This document shows positions 7,765-15,549 of a stretch of 64,000 nt of DNA, in pieces. Origin of the DNA: Paenibacillus antibioticophila (lineage in GTDB: Bacteria; Bacillota; Bacilli; Paenibacillales; Paenibacillaceae). The stretch lies in assembly GCF_000455265.1 (NCBI RefSeq), contig NZ_HG005140.1, positions 215,139-279,138 of the forward strand, written 5' to 3'. The notes under the pieces were generated by a model that saw nothing but the letters and a program-made list of their open reading frames with translations, searched no databases and was not told where the DNA came from. The translations under genes and the position numbers were made by a program. The first letter of the stretch is position 1. Each line of letters starts with the position of its first letter.

Positions 7765-8625
7765 CTAATGGCTGCTCTTGCGTGTGAACCAGCCTTTCAG
7801 CAGCAATGTGACCAATGCCAGCAGCAGAAGCAAGGATGCTACAGCAAAGGAAGCCGAAAATTGATACTCGTTGTACAAAATCTCCACATGCAATGGCAAG
7901 GTGTTCGTCTCGCCGCGGATATGACCTGACACGACCGAGACGGCTCCGAACTCTCCCATCGCTCTGGCATTACACAATATGATGCCGTACAGAAGACCCC
8001 ATTTAATATTAGGCAGCGTCACCTTCCAGAATACACGGAACCCTCGTGCTCCCAGTGTAACTGCTGCTTCCTCCTCCTGCTGCCCCTGATCCTCCATTAA
8101 CGGGATCAGCTCCCGGGCAACAAACGGGAAGGTAACGAACATCGTCGCGAGAATAATTCCCGGCAGCGCAAAAATGATCTTGATATCATGTGCCTGCAGC
8201 CACGGACCAAACCATCCGTGGGCCCCATAGACAAGTACATAGATCAGGCCGCCAATCACCGGAGATACGGCAAAGGGCAGATCAATCAGAGTCACGAGAA
8301 GCTGTTTGCCCCGAAAGCGGAACTTGGTTATCGCCCAGGCAGCAGCCACGCCGAAGATGGTATTTAACGGTATTGTTATAAGGGCAACCAGCAATGTAAG
8401 CCGCAGGGCGGATAAGGCATCTGGGTCGCGGATCGCCTCCACGTACACGCCCCATCCTTTCTTTAATGCTTCCGTAATCACCACTGCCAGCGGCAATACG
8501 ATCAGCCATAACAGCACCAGTACAGCCGAGCCGATCAGAATCCATTTCACGGCTCCGGTAGAACGGGTAGTCTGATTCCTTGACACCGGGGCTTTAGCTG
8601 TATTCATAGGTACAGAACCGGCCAT
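7765..8625 (-). CDS. cysW: Sulfate/thiosulfate ABC transporter permease CysW
   Basis: The 286-residue inner-membrane permease has six predicted helices and the binding-protein-dependent transport loop, with [19 protein letters not shown] as the EAA motif that docks on the ATPase. Together with CysT it forms the channel for sulfate or thiosulfate. The ATG at 8631 is only 1 bp from the GAGAGGAG ribosome site, so the ATG at 8625 is used. It lies 58 bp after cysT. No CysA ATPase gene is adjacent, so the energy-coupling subunit is encoded elsewhere or shared. Confidence 0.93.
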   Translation of the reverse strand: MAGSVPMNTAKAPVSRNQTTRSTGAVKWILIGSAVLVLLWLIVLPLAVVITEALKKGWGVYVEAIRDPDALSALRLTLLVALITIPLNTIFGVAAAWAITKFRFRGKQLLVTLIDLPFAVSPVIGGLIYVLVYGAHGWFGPWLQAHDIKIIFALPGIILATMFVTFPFVARELIPLMEDQGQQEEEAAVTLGARGFRVFWKVTLPNIKWGLLYGIILCNARAMGEFGAVSVVSGHIRGETNTLPLHVEILYNEYQFSASFAVASLLLLLALVTLLLKGWFTRKSSH

Positions 8626-8683
8626 TTGCATACTCCTCTCCGAATTTCCTTAGGTCAGGTCGCGAGTCTTCTCCAATTCATCC

Positions 8684-9514
8684 TTAGCGTGCGGTCTTGC
8701 GAACCCAGCGCTGAAGTGAATTGATCAGCAGAAGCAGCACGAACGAAATCGTCAGCAGGATAATGGCTACCGCAGTGGCTCCAGCGTAGTCAAACTGCTC
8801 CAGCTTCGACATAATCAGCAGCGGGGCAATCTCGGTCTTCATCGGCATATTGCCGGAGATAAAGACCACGGAGCCGTACTCGCCGATTCCCCGCGAGAAG
8901 GCCAGCGCGAAGCCGGTCAACAGCGGAGGGAGCAGCTCTGGAAAGACCACTCTCCAGAAGGTGCGAAAACGGCTGGCGCCAAGCGTAGCAGCGGCCTCTT
9001 CCACCTCTGCATCCAAATCCTGCAGCACCGGCTGCACCGTTCTGACGACAAAAGGAATGCCTATAAACATCAAGGCAAGCGTAATTCCAATCGGGGAAAA
9101 TGCAAGCCGGATTCCCAGCGGCTCGAACCAGGAACCGATCCAGCCGTTCTGGGAATAGATGGCGGTCAGCGATACGCCTGCAACTGCCGTAGGAAGCGCA
9201 AACGGCAGGTCGATGATCGCATCAAACCATCTTTTTCCGGGAAAATCATATCTGACCAGCACCCAGGCCAGCAGCAGACCGAGCAGCGTATCGATCAAGC
9301 CTGCCGCCGCTGCGGTCATAAAGCTGACTTTATACGAAGCGAGCACTCGCGGATCCGTAGCAACACTCCAGAATTTCTCCCAGGTCAACCCGGTCGAATT
9401 AAGCAGCAGAGCAGATAGCGGGATTAATACAACAAGGCTCAGATATACAACGCTATACCCCATTGTCAGCCCGAAACCCGGGAGCACCCCGCGTTTGGAG
9501 ACGCCAGTTTGCAT
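8684..9514 (-). CDS. cysT: Sulfate/thiosulfate ABC transporter permease CysT
   Basis: The 276-residue permease has six predicted membrane helices and an EAA loop, EEAAATLGASRFRTFWRV. It pairs with CysW in the sulfate uptake complex. The upstream codon TTG extends the frame by one residue, but the ATG at 9514 is better placed behind AGGAAAGGATG. It follows the binding-protein gene by 90 bp, so the operon order is binding protein, cysT, cysW, yezD. Confidence 0.93.
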   Translation of the reverse strand: MQTGVSKRGVLPGFGLTMGYSVVYLSLVVLIPLSALLLNSTGLTWEKFWSVATDPRVLASYKVSFMTAAAAGLIDTLLGLLLAWVLVRYDFPGKRWFDAIIDLPFALPTAVAGVSLTAIYSQNGWIGSWFEPLGIRLAFSPIGITLALMFIGIPFVVRTVQPVLQDLDAEVEEAAATLGASRFRTFWRVVFPELLPPLLTGFALAFSRGIGEYGSVVFISGNMPMKTEIAPLLIMSKLEQFDYAGATAVAIILLTISFVLLLLINSLQRWVRKTAR

Positions 9515-9604
9515 CAAAAGTTCATCCTTTCCTCGGGCTTCGCTACGGCTTCCTTCCGGTCCGTAAAATGCCCCTCCGCTTCGTGCGGTCGGTAATGGTC
9601 AAGA

Positions 9605-10666
9605 TTATTTCGGAGCATAAATCTGGTTGAATATGCCTCCATCATTGAAGTGCTTCGGCTGAGCCTCGGCCCATCCTCCAAATACCTCGTCAATGGTAAA
9701 CAGTTTGATCTCCGGGAACTGATCCGCGAACTTTTCTTTTACACGATCCAATGTCGGACGGTAATAATTCTCGGCTGCGATGGTCTGGCCTTCCTCCGAA
9801 TACAAATATTCCAGATAGGCAGCAGCAACCTCGGCGGTTTCCCGTTTATTCGCGTTCTTATCCACGATGGCAACCGGCGGCTCGGCCAGAATACTCTCCG
9901 ATGGATAGACGATATCAAATTTGTCCGGACCAAGCTCCTTCACCGACAGCCACGCTTCATTCTCCCAAGCCAGGAGCACATCGCCAAGTCCCCGTTCCAC
10001 GAAAGTGGTAGTAGCTCCGCGGGCGCCGCTGTCAAGCACCGGCACATGCTCGAACAATTCCTTCACAAACTCCTGTGCCTTAGCTTCGTCATTATTATTG
10101 TTATGCAGCGCGTAACCCCAGGCAGCGAGATAATTCCAGCGTGCTCCGCCTGATGTTTGAGGATTTGGAGTGATTACCTCGACCCCGTCCTTGATCAAGT
10201 CATCCCAGTCCTGGATATCCTTCGGATTCCCCTTGCGAACCAGGAATACAATCGTGGAGGTATAAGGCGAGCTGTTCAGCTCATACTCACTCTGCCAGCC
10301 CTCATCAATCAATCCGGTTTGTTGAATCGCGTCAATGTCATAGCCTAGCGCCAGGGTTACGATATCCGCCTCAAGTCCGTCGATGACCGCCCGGCTTTGC
10401 TTGCCGGAGCCGCCATGCGATTGCTTGATCGTTACCTTTTGCCCCTTTGCCTGTTCCCAATAAGCAGCAAATGCCTTGTTATATTGCTCGTATAATTCTC
10501 TAGTCGGGTCGTAGGATACATTCAAAAGTTCTACGCTTCCCTTGCTTTCACCGCTGGAATCTCCGCTTGCGCTCTTCGCATCCGAATCTGATCCGCAGGC
10601 GGCGAGCACCGCCGTCATTGCTACAACTATTCCCAGCAGAACTCCCTTTTTGATCCCCTTTTTCAT
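9605..10666 (-). CDS. sbp: Sulfate-binding lipoprotein of the CysTW transporter
   Basis: The 353-residue protein starts with a lipoprotein signal ([12 protein letters not shown], hydrophobic stretch, lipobox LAAC) and a Ser-rich linker. The mature part has the sulfate-binding protein pattern: [37 protein letters not shown], and [21 protein letters not shown], the residues that hold the sulfate ion in Sbp/CysP. The ATG at 10666 follows GAGGAGTG; the start at 10681 is too far upstream. It is the first gene of the sulfate operon and is preceded by a leader of about 200 nt. CysP is an equally valid name. Confidence 0.93.
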   Translation of the reverse strand: MKKGIKKGVLLGIVVAMTAVLAACGSDSDAKSASGDSSGESKGSVELLNVSYDPTRELYEQYNKAFAAYWEQAKGQKVTIKQSHGGSGKQSRAVIDGLEADIVTLALGYDIDAIQQTGLIDEGWQSEYELNSSPYTSTIVFLVRKGNPKDIQDWDDLIKDGVEVITPNPQTSGGARWNYLAAWGYALHNNNNDEAKAQEFVKELFEHVPVLDSGARGATTTFVERGLGDVLLAWENEAWLSVKELGPDKFDIVYPSESILAEPPVAIVDKNANKRETAEVAAAYLEYLYSEEGQTIAAENYYRPTLDRVKEKFADQFPEIKLFTIDEVFGGWAEAQPKHFNDGGIFNQIYAPK

Positions 10667-10749
10667 CGTATCACTCCTCATCCTCTTCCCGAATTTTCAT
10701 TTCTCTCAGCAAGTATTTCTGGTTTTACAGGTTTTGCCGATACAGCAAA

Positions 10750-10827
10750 CGGAGTAACGCGCTGCCTCCTGACCGGTCAGACCGAGCCGCTACCCGTGTC
10801 TGCCAAGGCAAGCAGAGCGTTCCTCCG
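10750..10827 (-). ncRNA. Structured 5' leader of the sulfate operon (candidate cis-regulatory RNA)
   Basis: Read on the minus strand, CGGAGGAACGC (10827-10817) can pair with GCGTTACTCCG (10760-10750), with one mismatch, closing a junction that contains a TCTGC/GCAGA hairpin (10816-10799) and a CGGTC/GACCG hairpin centred near 10778. The S-box SAM riboswitch core is not present. No intrinsic terminator is visible between it and the start codon, so any control would act on translation or by another route. Confidence 0.4.
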
Positions 10828-10875
10828 TGCGTACGGCCAGAACAACTTGATTATTCCTACCTGTTTAGTTTGTTA

Positions 10876-10909
10876 TGGTGCTATTCTATATGGCTGAGCA
10901 TAGGTTGTC
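10876..10909 (-). promoter_or_regulatory. Sigma-A promoter for the sulfate operon
   Basis: On the minus strand TTGACA, a 17-bp spacer and TAGAAT lie just downstream of the terminator of the preceding lactonase gene. The predicted transcript would begin near 10870 and carry a leader of about 200 nt before the binding-protein gene. Confidence 0.65.
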
Positions 10910-10921
10910 AAACCTTTTTTT

Positions 10922-10951
10922 TACAAAAAAAAGAACACCTTACGGTGTTCC
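10922..10951 (-). terminator. Terminator of the lactonase gene
   Basis: On the minus strand GAACACC, a GTAA loop and GGTGTTC are followed by a run of eight T residues. It separates the lactonase gene from the sulfate operon promoter. Confidence 0.88.
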
Positions 10952-10975
10952 AAGCAATTATTTTAATTGAAACCG

Positions 10976-11036
10976 CATGTTCAAAAAGCCGGTTGTTCAA
11001 CACCGGGAAGGTTGCGAGAACCCGAAGAGAACCGCC
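10976..11036 (+). repeat. Family B inverted-repeat element, partial copy
   Basis: TGTTCAAAAAGCCGG at 10980, followed by CACCGGGAAGGTTGCGAGAA and CCCGAAG, matches one end of the complete element at 37050-37227. The other end is absent here, so this is a truncated copy just beyond the lactonase stop codon. Confidence 0.65.
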
Positions 11037-12086
11037 TCATAAAGGTGCTATGCATGACGGTTGCTTAAGCGCCAGTCCATGCTCTGTCGCTGTCAGCCCT
11101 CCAGTGGCCGGGTCCCTGCGAAATACGGCAATATCGTCTCCGTTCTGGTTCGCGATCAGCACAAAGCGTTCAAGCACTGCAAAATTACGCGGCCAGTTGA
11201 TTCTTCCGCAGGTCCACTCCGGCGTCTCCAGCGCTCCCGTCTCCAAATTCACTGTGAGCTTGACGATACTGTCATGGCCCCGATTAGAGCCGTATACGTA
11301 TCGGCCGTCCGGAGACAGATGGAGGTCAGCCGGGTAATTCTCTCCCCCGAAGTCCTCCGGTACGGTTGAAACATGCTGGAGAATCTCCAAATGGCCTTGA
11401 ATGCGGTTATAGGCAAATACCGTAATCGTACTGTTCAGCTCATTGATCGCATAGGCATACTCCCCGTTCGGATGAATAAGGAAGTGGCGCGGCCCTGAAC
11501 CCGGCGGAAGCTCCACTTCTCCTGCCGTAGTCAGCTTTCCTTCACTTAGATCGTAATAGATAATCTGATCCAGTCCCAGATCGCATACATAAGCATAGCG
11601 TCCGTTAGCATCAGGAACAATGCTATGGGCATGGGCCGCCTCCTGCCGGTCCTCGCGGAATCCCTGGCCCACATGCTGGACCAGGGCCGCAAGCTCGGCA
11701 GCGGCTCCCCGCTCATCCAGCACATAACGATTCACATGGCCGCTGGAATAGTTGGCCGCATACAGGCTGCCCCTTCCATCCAGCGATAAATGACATGGAT
11801 CCGCACCTTCTGTCGAAATCCGAGCCAGTTGGGTCAGCTTCCCGTTCTCCCGATCAATTTCATAACTGAACACCGCCCCCTCACTTTGCTCGCTGACAGC
11901 ATAGAGACGGGTATGATCCTGATTGACGACCAGGAACGAAGGGTTCTTAATACCCGAAGCGCCATGCAGCAGTTGAAGCGCTCCCGTGTTGTTATCCAGC
12001 TCGCAGAGATGGATTCCATCGTTGCTCTCCTCCGCATAAGATCCTACATAGAACAACAGCTTATCATCCCGGTTTATGTTATTCAT
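11037..12086 (-). CDS. Lactonase-family beta-propeller protein (6-phosphogluconolactonase-like)
   Basis: The 349-residue protein has the repeated blade pattern of the seven-bladed lactonase family (Pgl/YkgB type), for example LYAVSEQSEGAVFSYEIDR, HSIVPDANGRYAYVCDLG and LSPDGRYVYGSNRGHDSI. Characterised members hydrolyse 6-phosphogluconolactone in the pentose phosphate pathway. No signal peptide is visible, so it is cytoplasmic. The start has GGGAGGAATTGCG directly upstream. It is a single gene closed by the terminator at 10922-10951. Other substrates are possible within this family. Confidence 0.85.
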   Translation of the reverse strand: MNNINRDDKLLFYVGSYAEESNDGIHLCELDNNTGALQLLHGASGIKNPSFLVVNQDHTRLYAVSEQSEGAVFSYEIDRENGKLTQLARISTEGADPCHLSLDGRGSLYAANYSSGHVNRYVLDERGAAAELAALVQHVGQGFREDRQEAAHAHSIVPDANGRYAYVCDLGLDQIIYYDLSEGKLTTAGEVELPPGSGPRHFLIHPNGEYAYAINELNSTITVFAYNRIQGHLEILQHVSTVPEDFGGENYPADLHLSPDGRYVYGSNRGHDSIVKLTVNLETGALETPEWTCGRINWPRNFAVLERFVLIANQNGDDIAVFRRDPATGGLTATEHGLALKQPSCIAPL

Positions 12087-12232
12087 CGCAATTCCTCCCT
12101 GGAATAAAGGTTCTTTAAGATAGATGGAGCAGGCAGTGGACTATGATCGTAAATCCACTGTTCACCTTTTTTTCCCTCCCTACAGGTCGAGTGAAACAGA
12201 AGCTGCAGAATATGTTATAATGTTCTAACTTA

Positions 12233-12275
12233 TAGAGGATGTTCAACAAGTCGTCTTCTAATCACGAAGTATCAC
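12233..12275 (+). repeat. Family B inverted-repeat element, terminal fragment
   Basis: AGAGGATGTTCAACAAGTCG, then TCTTCTAATCACGAAG, matches the left end of the element at 37050 with a few changes. It lies within the leader of the ccdC gene. Confidence 0.55.
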
Positions 12276-12309
12276 TTAATGATCTGCTGTCAAGAAAGGG
12301 ATCTGTTAA

Positions 12310-12789
12310 ATGAGCCAACTATTAGATTCGCCGTATTTCCAGCTGTTCTTTACAATCGGGGCCGCATTGATGGCCATATCCGTCCTTATCGTCCGGCTCA
12401 AGGCGAGCCGCCGGCCTGTGACGATCAAGAAGATTATCATCCCTCCGCTGGGAATGGCTACCGGCTTCCTAATGTTTATTGAGCCGCAAATGCGAATCCC
12501 ATGGATCTGGGTGATTGTCGCGTTTGCTGCCGGATGGTTTCTGTTCTCCTACCCCTTGGTTCGTACCACCCATTTCGAGACAGTTGATGGAGAAGTGTAT
12601 GCCAAGCGTTCACCAGGCTTCGCCTATATCCTGATCGGGCTGCTAGCTGTTCGCCTTGCTCTGCATGAGGTCGTAGAGCAGTATATTTCCGTGCTGCAGA
12701 CGGGCTCCGTCTTCTTCATCCTTGCGTTCGGAATGATTCTCCGCTGGAGATTGTTTATGTACACGAAATTCAAGGCGATTCAGCATTAG
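12310..12789 (+). CDS. ccdC: CcdC-family membrane protein (cytochrome c biogenesis locus type)
   Basis: The 159-residue integral membrane protein has four to five helices and the family features RRPVTIKKIIIPPLGM near residue 35 and GFLMFIEPQMRIPW after it. The length matches B. subtilis CcdC (about 160 residues), encoded near ccdA, although CcdC itself is not essential for cytochrome c maturation. AAAGGGA precedes the ATG. No other cytochrome c biogenesis gene is nearby. A strong terminator follows at 12840-12885. Confidence 0.85.
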   Translation: MSQLLDSPYFQLFFTIGAALMAISVLIVRLKASRRPVTIKKIIIPPLGMATGFLMFIEPQMRIPWIWVIVAFAAGWFLFSYPLVRTTHFETVDGEVYAKRSPGFAYILIGLLAVRLALHEVVEQYISVLQTGSVFFILAFGMILRWRLFMYTKFKAIQH

Positions 12790-12839
12790 TTCCAAGATAT
12801 TTCATTTCATTCGGGGATGCAATCCCCTGCTCTCATGAA

Positions 12840-12885
12840 AACAAGCTGCCTTCCGGCCTTTGCCGGGAAGCAGCTTGTTTGTTGT
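12840..12885 (+). terminator. Terminator after ccdC
   Basis: ACAAGCTGCCTTCCGG pairs with CCGGGAAGCAGCTTGT around a short loop and is followed by TTGTTGTTG. It lies between ccdC and the convergent ydjO gene, and could work in both directions. Confidence 0.82.
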
Positions 12886-12909
12886 TGCAGAATCAGTGTT
12901 AATCTGGGA

Positions 12910-13119
12910 CTAGCCTTCGGATTTCAGGGAACTGGAATTAATCAGCTGAGGCAAGAGCTTGGTTCCCTTTACCATTTCAGAGGAACACAGCGGACATACC
13001 GGATTATAATCAAACGCAAAGTTATCCCTCATCCATCCGTTGCAATCATCGCTTATGCAAGACCAAACTGCGGTGTTCTCCTCAGGAATCTCTTCAATCG
13101 TTTTTTTACGGTAGTTCAT
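12910..13119 (-). CDS. ydjO: Cold-inducible protein YdjO family
   Basis: The 69-residue protein matches the YdjO family in length and pattern: TAVWSCISDDCNGWMRDNF, then PVCPLCSSEM. The four cysteines in two pairs look like a small zinc ribbon. The B. subtilis homologue is induced by cold; its molecular role is unknown. The gene starts behind TCTAGGAGGTAATC and lies directly downstream of a cold-shock protein gene on the same strand, separated by a terminator-like hairpin, which fits a shared cold response. Confidence 0.88.
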   Translation of the reverse strand: MNYRKKTIEEIPEENTAVWSCISDDCNGWMRDNFAFDYNPVCPLCSSEMVKGTKLLPQLINSSSLKSEG

Positions 13120-13154
13120 GATTACCTCCTAGAATGTTATCTATTGCCAGCGTG

Positions 13155-13206
13155 CCGAAAAAGAATACAAAAGCCGCCCTCAACGCGGGGGCGTTAAGGG
13201 CAGCCG
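13155..13206 (-). terminator. Terminator between csp and ydjO
   Basis: On the minus strand GCCGGCTGCCCTTAACGC pairs with GCGTTGAGGGCGGC and is followed by TTTTGTATTCTTTTT. Partial read-through would carry transcription into ydjO. Confidence 0.8.
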
Positions 13207-13214
13207 GCTCTGCA

Positions 13215-13415
13215 TTACAGTTTTACGACATTCTCGGCTTGCGGCCCGCGGTTGCCCTGAACCACATTAAATTGAACGCGTGCACCTTCGTCCAGCGATT
13301 TAAAGCCATCGCCGGTAATTGCGCTGTAATGAACGAAAACATCCTTGCCGCCTTCAACCTCGATAAATCCGAAGCCTTTTTCGGCATTGAACCATTTTAC
13401 TGTTCCAGTTTCCAT
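13215..13415 (-). CDS. Cold-shock protein, CspA/CspB family
   Basis: The 66-residue protein begins [20 protein letters not shown] and contains RNP1 (KGFGFIEV) and RNP2 (DVFVHYSAI), the nucleic-acid-binding strands of the cold-shock domain. It binds single-stranded RNA as a chaperone during cold adaptation. The frame can be extended upstream, but the ATG at 13415 has an ideal GAGGAGGCAACAAAC in front and gives the normal family length. The long AT-rich leader (13416 to about 13550) is typical of cold-shock genes. Confidence 0.96.
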   Translation of the reverse strand: METGTVKWFNAEKGFGFIEVEGGKDVFVHYSAITGDGFKSLDEGARVQFNVVQGNRGPQAENVVKL

Positions 13416-13640
13416 GTTTGTTGCCTCCTCGATACAGATTAACATGTTCCTTTTTTCGTAAAAAAAATTCACACATTGAAAAAAGTTCACTTTTAAAAAA
13501 TTGACACTCTTTTCAACATGCGAATATCACTTCTTTAAATTTCCAGATGTATTAATTATACTCTGCTGGAAATTAAAAAGCAAATCAATCAGCAAGGATA
13601 CCCGAGGAATTTTCAGCTTGCCTGCTGGACAGACAGGGGT
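13416..13640 (-). promoter_or_regulatory. Leader and promoter region of the cold-shock gene
   Basis: No gene is present. The region is AT-rich with A/T tracts and would supply the long 5' untranslated leader often found on cold-shock genes. No clear conserved structure could be assigned by eye. Confidence 0.4.
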
Positions 13641-13654
13641 TACGTGTCTATAAT
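13626..13654 (+). promoter_or_regulatory. Promoter of the TPP-riboswitch transcript
   Basis: TGGACA (13626-13631), a 17-bp spacer and TATAAT (13649-13654) lie about 20 bp before the riboswitch aptamer and point toward thiY. Confidence 0.8.
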
Positions 13655-13676
13655 GACTAGTGTATCCGCAGTTACA

Positions 13677-13775
13677 TAGTTCGGGGGAGCTGGAATAAGG
13701 CCGGCTGAGATTGTATCCCATCAAGATACTGACCCTTTAACCTGATCTGGGTAATGCCAGCGTAGGAAGAATGAC
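13677..13775 (+). ncRNA. TPP riboswitch (THI-box)
   Basis: The aptamer contains the conserved GGCTGAGA (pyrimidine pocket, about 13703), GACCCTTTAACCTGATCTGG and GTAATGCCAGCGTAGGAAG strands of the thiamine pyrophosphate riboswitch. It lies between a promoter and a terminator hairpin and precedes thiY, so thiamine pyrophosphate should switch the operon off. Confidence 0.95.
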
Positions 13776-13808
13776 AGAGCATGGCTCGTATATTTTGCCA
13801 TGAACCTA

Positions 13809-13837
13809 CGCGTCCCGCATTCGGGGCGCTTTTTTTA
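13809..13837 (+). terminator. Riboswitch-controlled terminator
   Basis: GCGTCCCG, a CATT loop and CGGGGCGC are followed by seven T residues, about 35 bp after the aptamer. It is the likely expression platform of the TPP riboswitch. Confidence 0.88.
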
Positions 13838-13940
13838 TCCCAATACGCCGTGCAAGGAACTCTATCGCATTTTCTTCACGGTTCAGGAGAACGTAAACCT
13901 ATCGCTGCGGAAATTCATGCACTAGAAGGAGTGGATTTCT

Positions 13941-14963
13941 GTGAAGAAAAAAACGCTGTTCCCGCTCGCTATGGCCGTCTTGATTGCAGCCATGCTTGCG
14001 GGCTGCGGAAATCAGGGCAGCACTACAGACAGCTCTGAAGGAACAAATGGGCAAGCAGCCCTGAAGGACGTAACCGTTGTGCTGGACTGGAGCCCCAACA
14101 CGAATCACACCGGACTTTATGCCGCCAGAGAATTGGGGTATTACGAAGCGGAAGGATTGAACGTAGAGATCGCGCTCCCGGGCTCGGGCGGCGCAGATGC
14201 TATGGTTGCTTCCGATGAAGTGCCCTTCGGCGTAAGCGTTCAGGAGAACGTGACCCAGAGCCGCTTGCAAGGGGTTCCGCTCGTCTCGATCGCGGCGGTT
14301 ATCCAGCATAACACGTCAGGCTTCGCGGCTCCGGTAGATCGCGGAATCAAATCGCCTAAGGATTACGAAGGTAAAACTTACGGCGGCTGGGGATCCCCTG
14401 TCGAGGAAGCGATTATGAAGTCCATTATGGATGTGGACGGCGGCGATATATCCAAGGTCAAGCTCGTCAATATTGGTGAGGCAGACTACTTCACAGCCGT
14501 GAAGCGGGATATTGATTTTGCGTGGATCTTCTATGCGTGGACCGGAATTGAGGCCGAGCTGCGCGGAGAACCGCTGGACATGCAATATATTAAAGATTAT
14601 TCGGACCAACTGGACTACTATACGCCGGTCATCGTCACCAATGAGAAGACTATTGCAAATGATCCGGACCTGGTGCGGGCATTCATGCGTGCTGCCTCCA
14701 AGGGTTATCAGTATGCAGCCGAGCATCCGGAGGAATCTGCAGATCTGCTGCTGAAGGCTGTACCCGAGTTGGACAAAGAACTGGTGCATGCCAGCCAGAA
14801 ATGGCTAAGTCCGAAATATCAGGATGATGCACCACGTTGGGGAGAACAAAAGCCGGAAGTCTGGAAGAACTATTCCGACTGGATGTACGAGCGCGGACTG
14901 ATCGAGCAAGAGCTGGATATCGACAGCGCCTTTACGAACGACTTTTTACCTGAGACGAACTGA
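13941..14963 (+). CDS. thiY: Thiamine-precursor-binding lipoprotein (ThiY/NMT1 family)
   Basis: The 340-residue protein has a lipoprotein signal with lipobox LAGC and an NMT1/THI5-like periplasmic-binding fold: VVLDWSPNTNHTGLYAARELGYYEAEGL and the PGSGGADAMVASDEVPFGVS segment. ThiY homologues bind N-formyl-4-amino-5-aminomethyl-2-methylpyrimidine, a thiamine degradation product that is salvaged to the pyrimidine half of thiamine. The start is GTG at 13941 behind AGAAGGAGTGG. A TPP riboswitch precedes it, which supports the assignment strongly. ThiX and ThiZ follow after a 289-bp gap that holds a mobile-element-like repeat. Confidence 0.93.
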   Translation: MKKKTLFPLAMAVLIAAMLAGCGNQGSTTDSSEGTNGQAALKDVTVVLDWSPNTNHTGLYAARELGYYEAEGLNVEIALPGSGGADAMVASDEVPFGVSVQENVTQSRLQGVPLVSIAAVIQHNTSGFAAPVDRGIKSPKDYEGKTYGGWGSPVEEAIMKSIMDVDGGDISKVKLVNIGEADYFTAVKRDIDFAWIFYAWTGIEAELRGEPLDMQYIKDYSDQLDYYTPVIVTNEKTIANDPDLVRAFMRAASKGYQYAAEHPEESADLLLKAVPELDKELVHASQKWLSPKYQDDAPRWGEQKPEVWKNYSDWMYERGLIEQELDIDSAFTNDFLPETN

Positions 14964-14978
14964 ATTTAGCAGAAGTTA

Positions 14979-15220
14979 TTTATGTTGAACTTAGAAGTTA
15001 CGTAAAAGGGCATAAGTATGATGTGTTCTGTAGTGAAAGCTTTCTGTAAGAAAGCTACATCGAGAGCATACGCTCGTAAGCGGTCGCCTTTGTGAGTGGG
15101 ATTTCTACCTTATGGATGGCTTAGTTTAATCAAAGAAATCCTCGAACAACAGCGATCGTAAGGACACTTCATACGTTGCCCCCAGCGTAAAATTCTTCTG
15201 TTCAACTTCTACAGATAACT
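14979..15220 (-). repeat. MITE-like element family A, copy 3 (reverse), inside the thi operon
   Basis: The core runs from GGGCATAAGTATGATGTG (15008) to ATACGTTGCCCC (ending 15183). Outer inverted ends contain GTTGAAC on the left and GTTCAAC on the right. The AAGCTTTC/GAAAGCT hairpin and the GATCGTAAG motif are present. It fills the gap between thiY and the next gene without removing the latter's ribosome site. Confidence 0.78.
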
Positions 15221-15252
15221 TAATCAAATTAATTCAAGAGAGGATGTTCGCT

Positions 15253-15549
15253 ATGTCAAACACATTGCTCAGTATTCAGATTATTCCTAAGACACCTAAC
15301 GGTGAGGATTCCATTCCTTATGTAGATCGTGCCATCGAGGTTATCCAGAGCTCCGGGGTCAAATATCAGGTCAATGCCTTGGAGACAACGATGGAAGGAG
15401 ACCTGGATGAGCTGCTGGAAATCGTGAAAAAGATGAATGCAGCGGTCGCTGAATTCGGAAGCAACAGCATCATTTCGCAGGTTAAAATTGTATACAATCC
15501 TGAGAAAGGCGTCAGCATGGATAAGCTGGTCGAGAAATACCGTCCATGA
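15253..15549 (+). CDS. Thiamine-binding protein, MTH1187/YqgV family
   Basis: The 98-residue protein has the ferredoxin-like pattern of the MTH1187 family: LLSIQIIPKTPNGED at the start, a helix (YVDRAIEVIQSSG), then VNALETTMEGDLDELLEI. Family members bind thiamine or related pyrimidines as oligomers. The ATG at 15244 lies inside the AGAGAGGATG ribosome site, so 15253 is used. Its stop codon overlaps the start of thiX (ATGA), and its position behind a TPP-regulated binding protein supports a thiamine-salvage function. Confidence 0.88.
   Translation: MSNTLLSIQIIPKTPNGEDSIPYVDRAIEVIQSSGVKYQVNALETTMEGDLDELLEIVKKMNAAVAEFGSNSIISQVKIVYNPEKGVSMDKLVEKYRP

Noticed and set aside
10670-10870. S-box SAM riboswitch upstream of the sulfate operon
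   Set aside because: The conserved AGAG, GGAGGGA and GGCAACC strands of the S-box are not found; only a different three-stem fold is possible.
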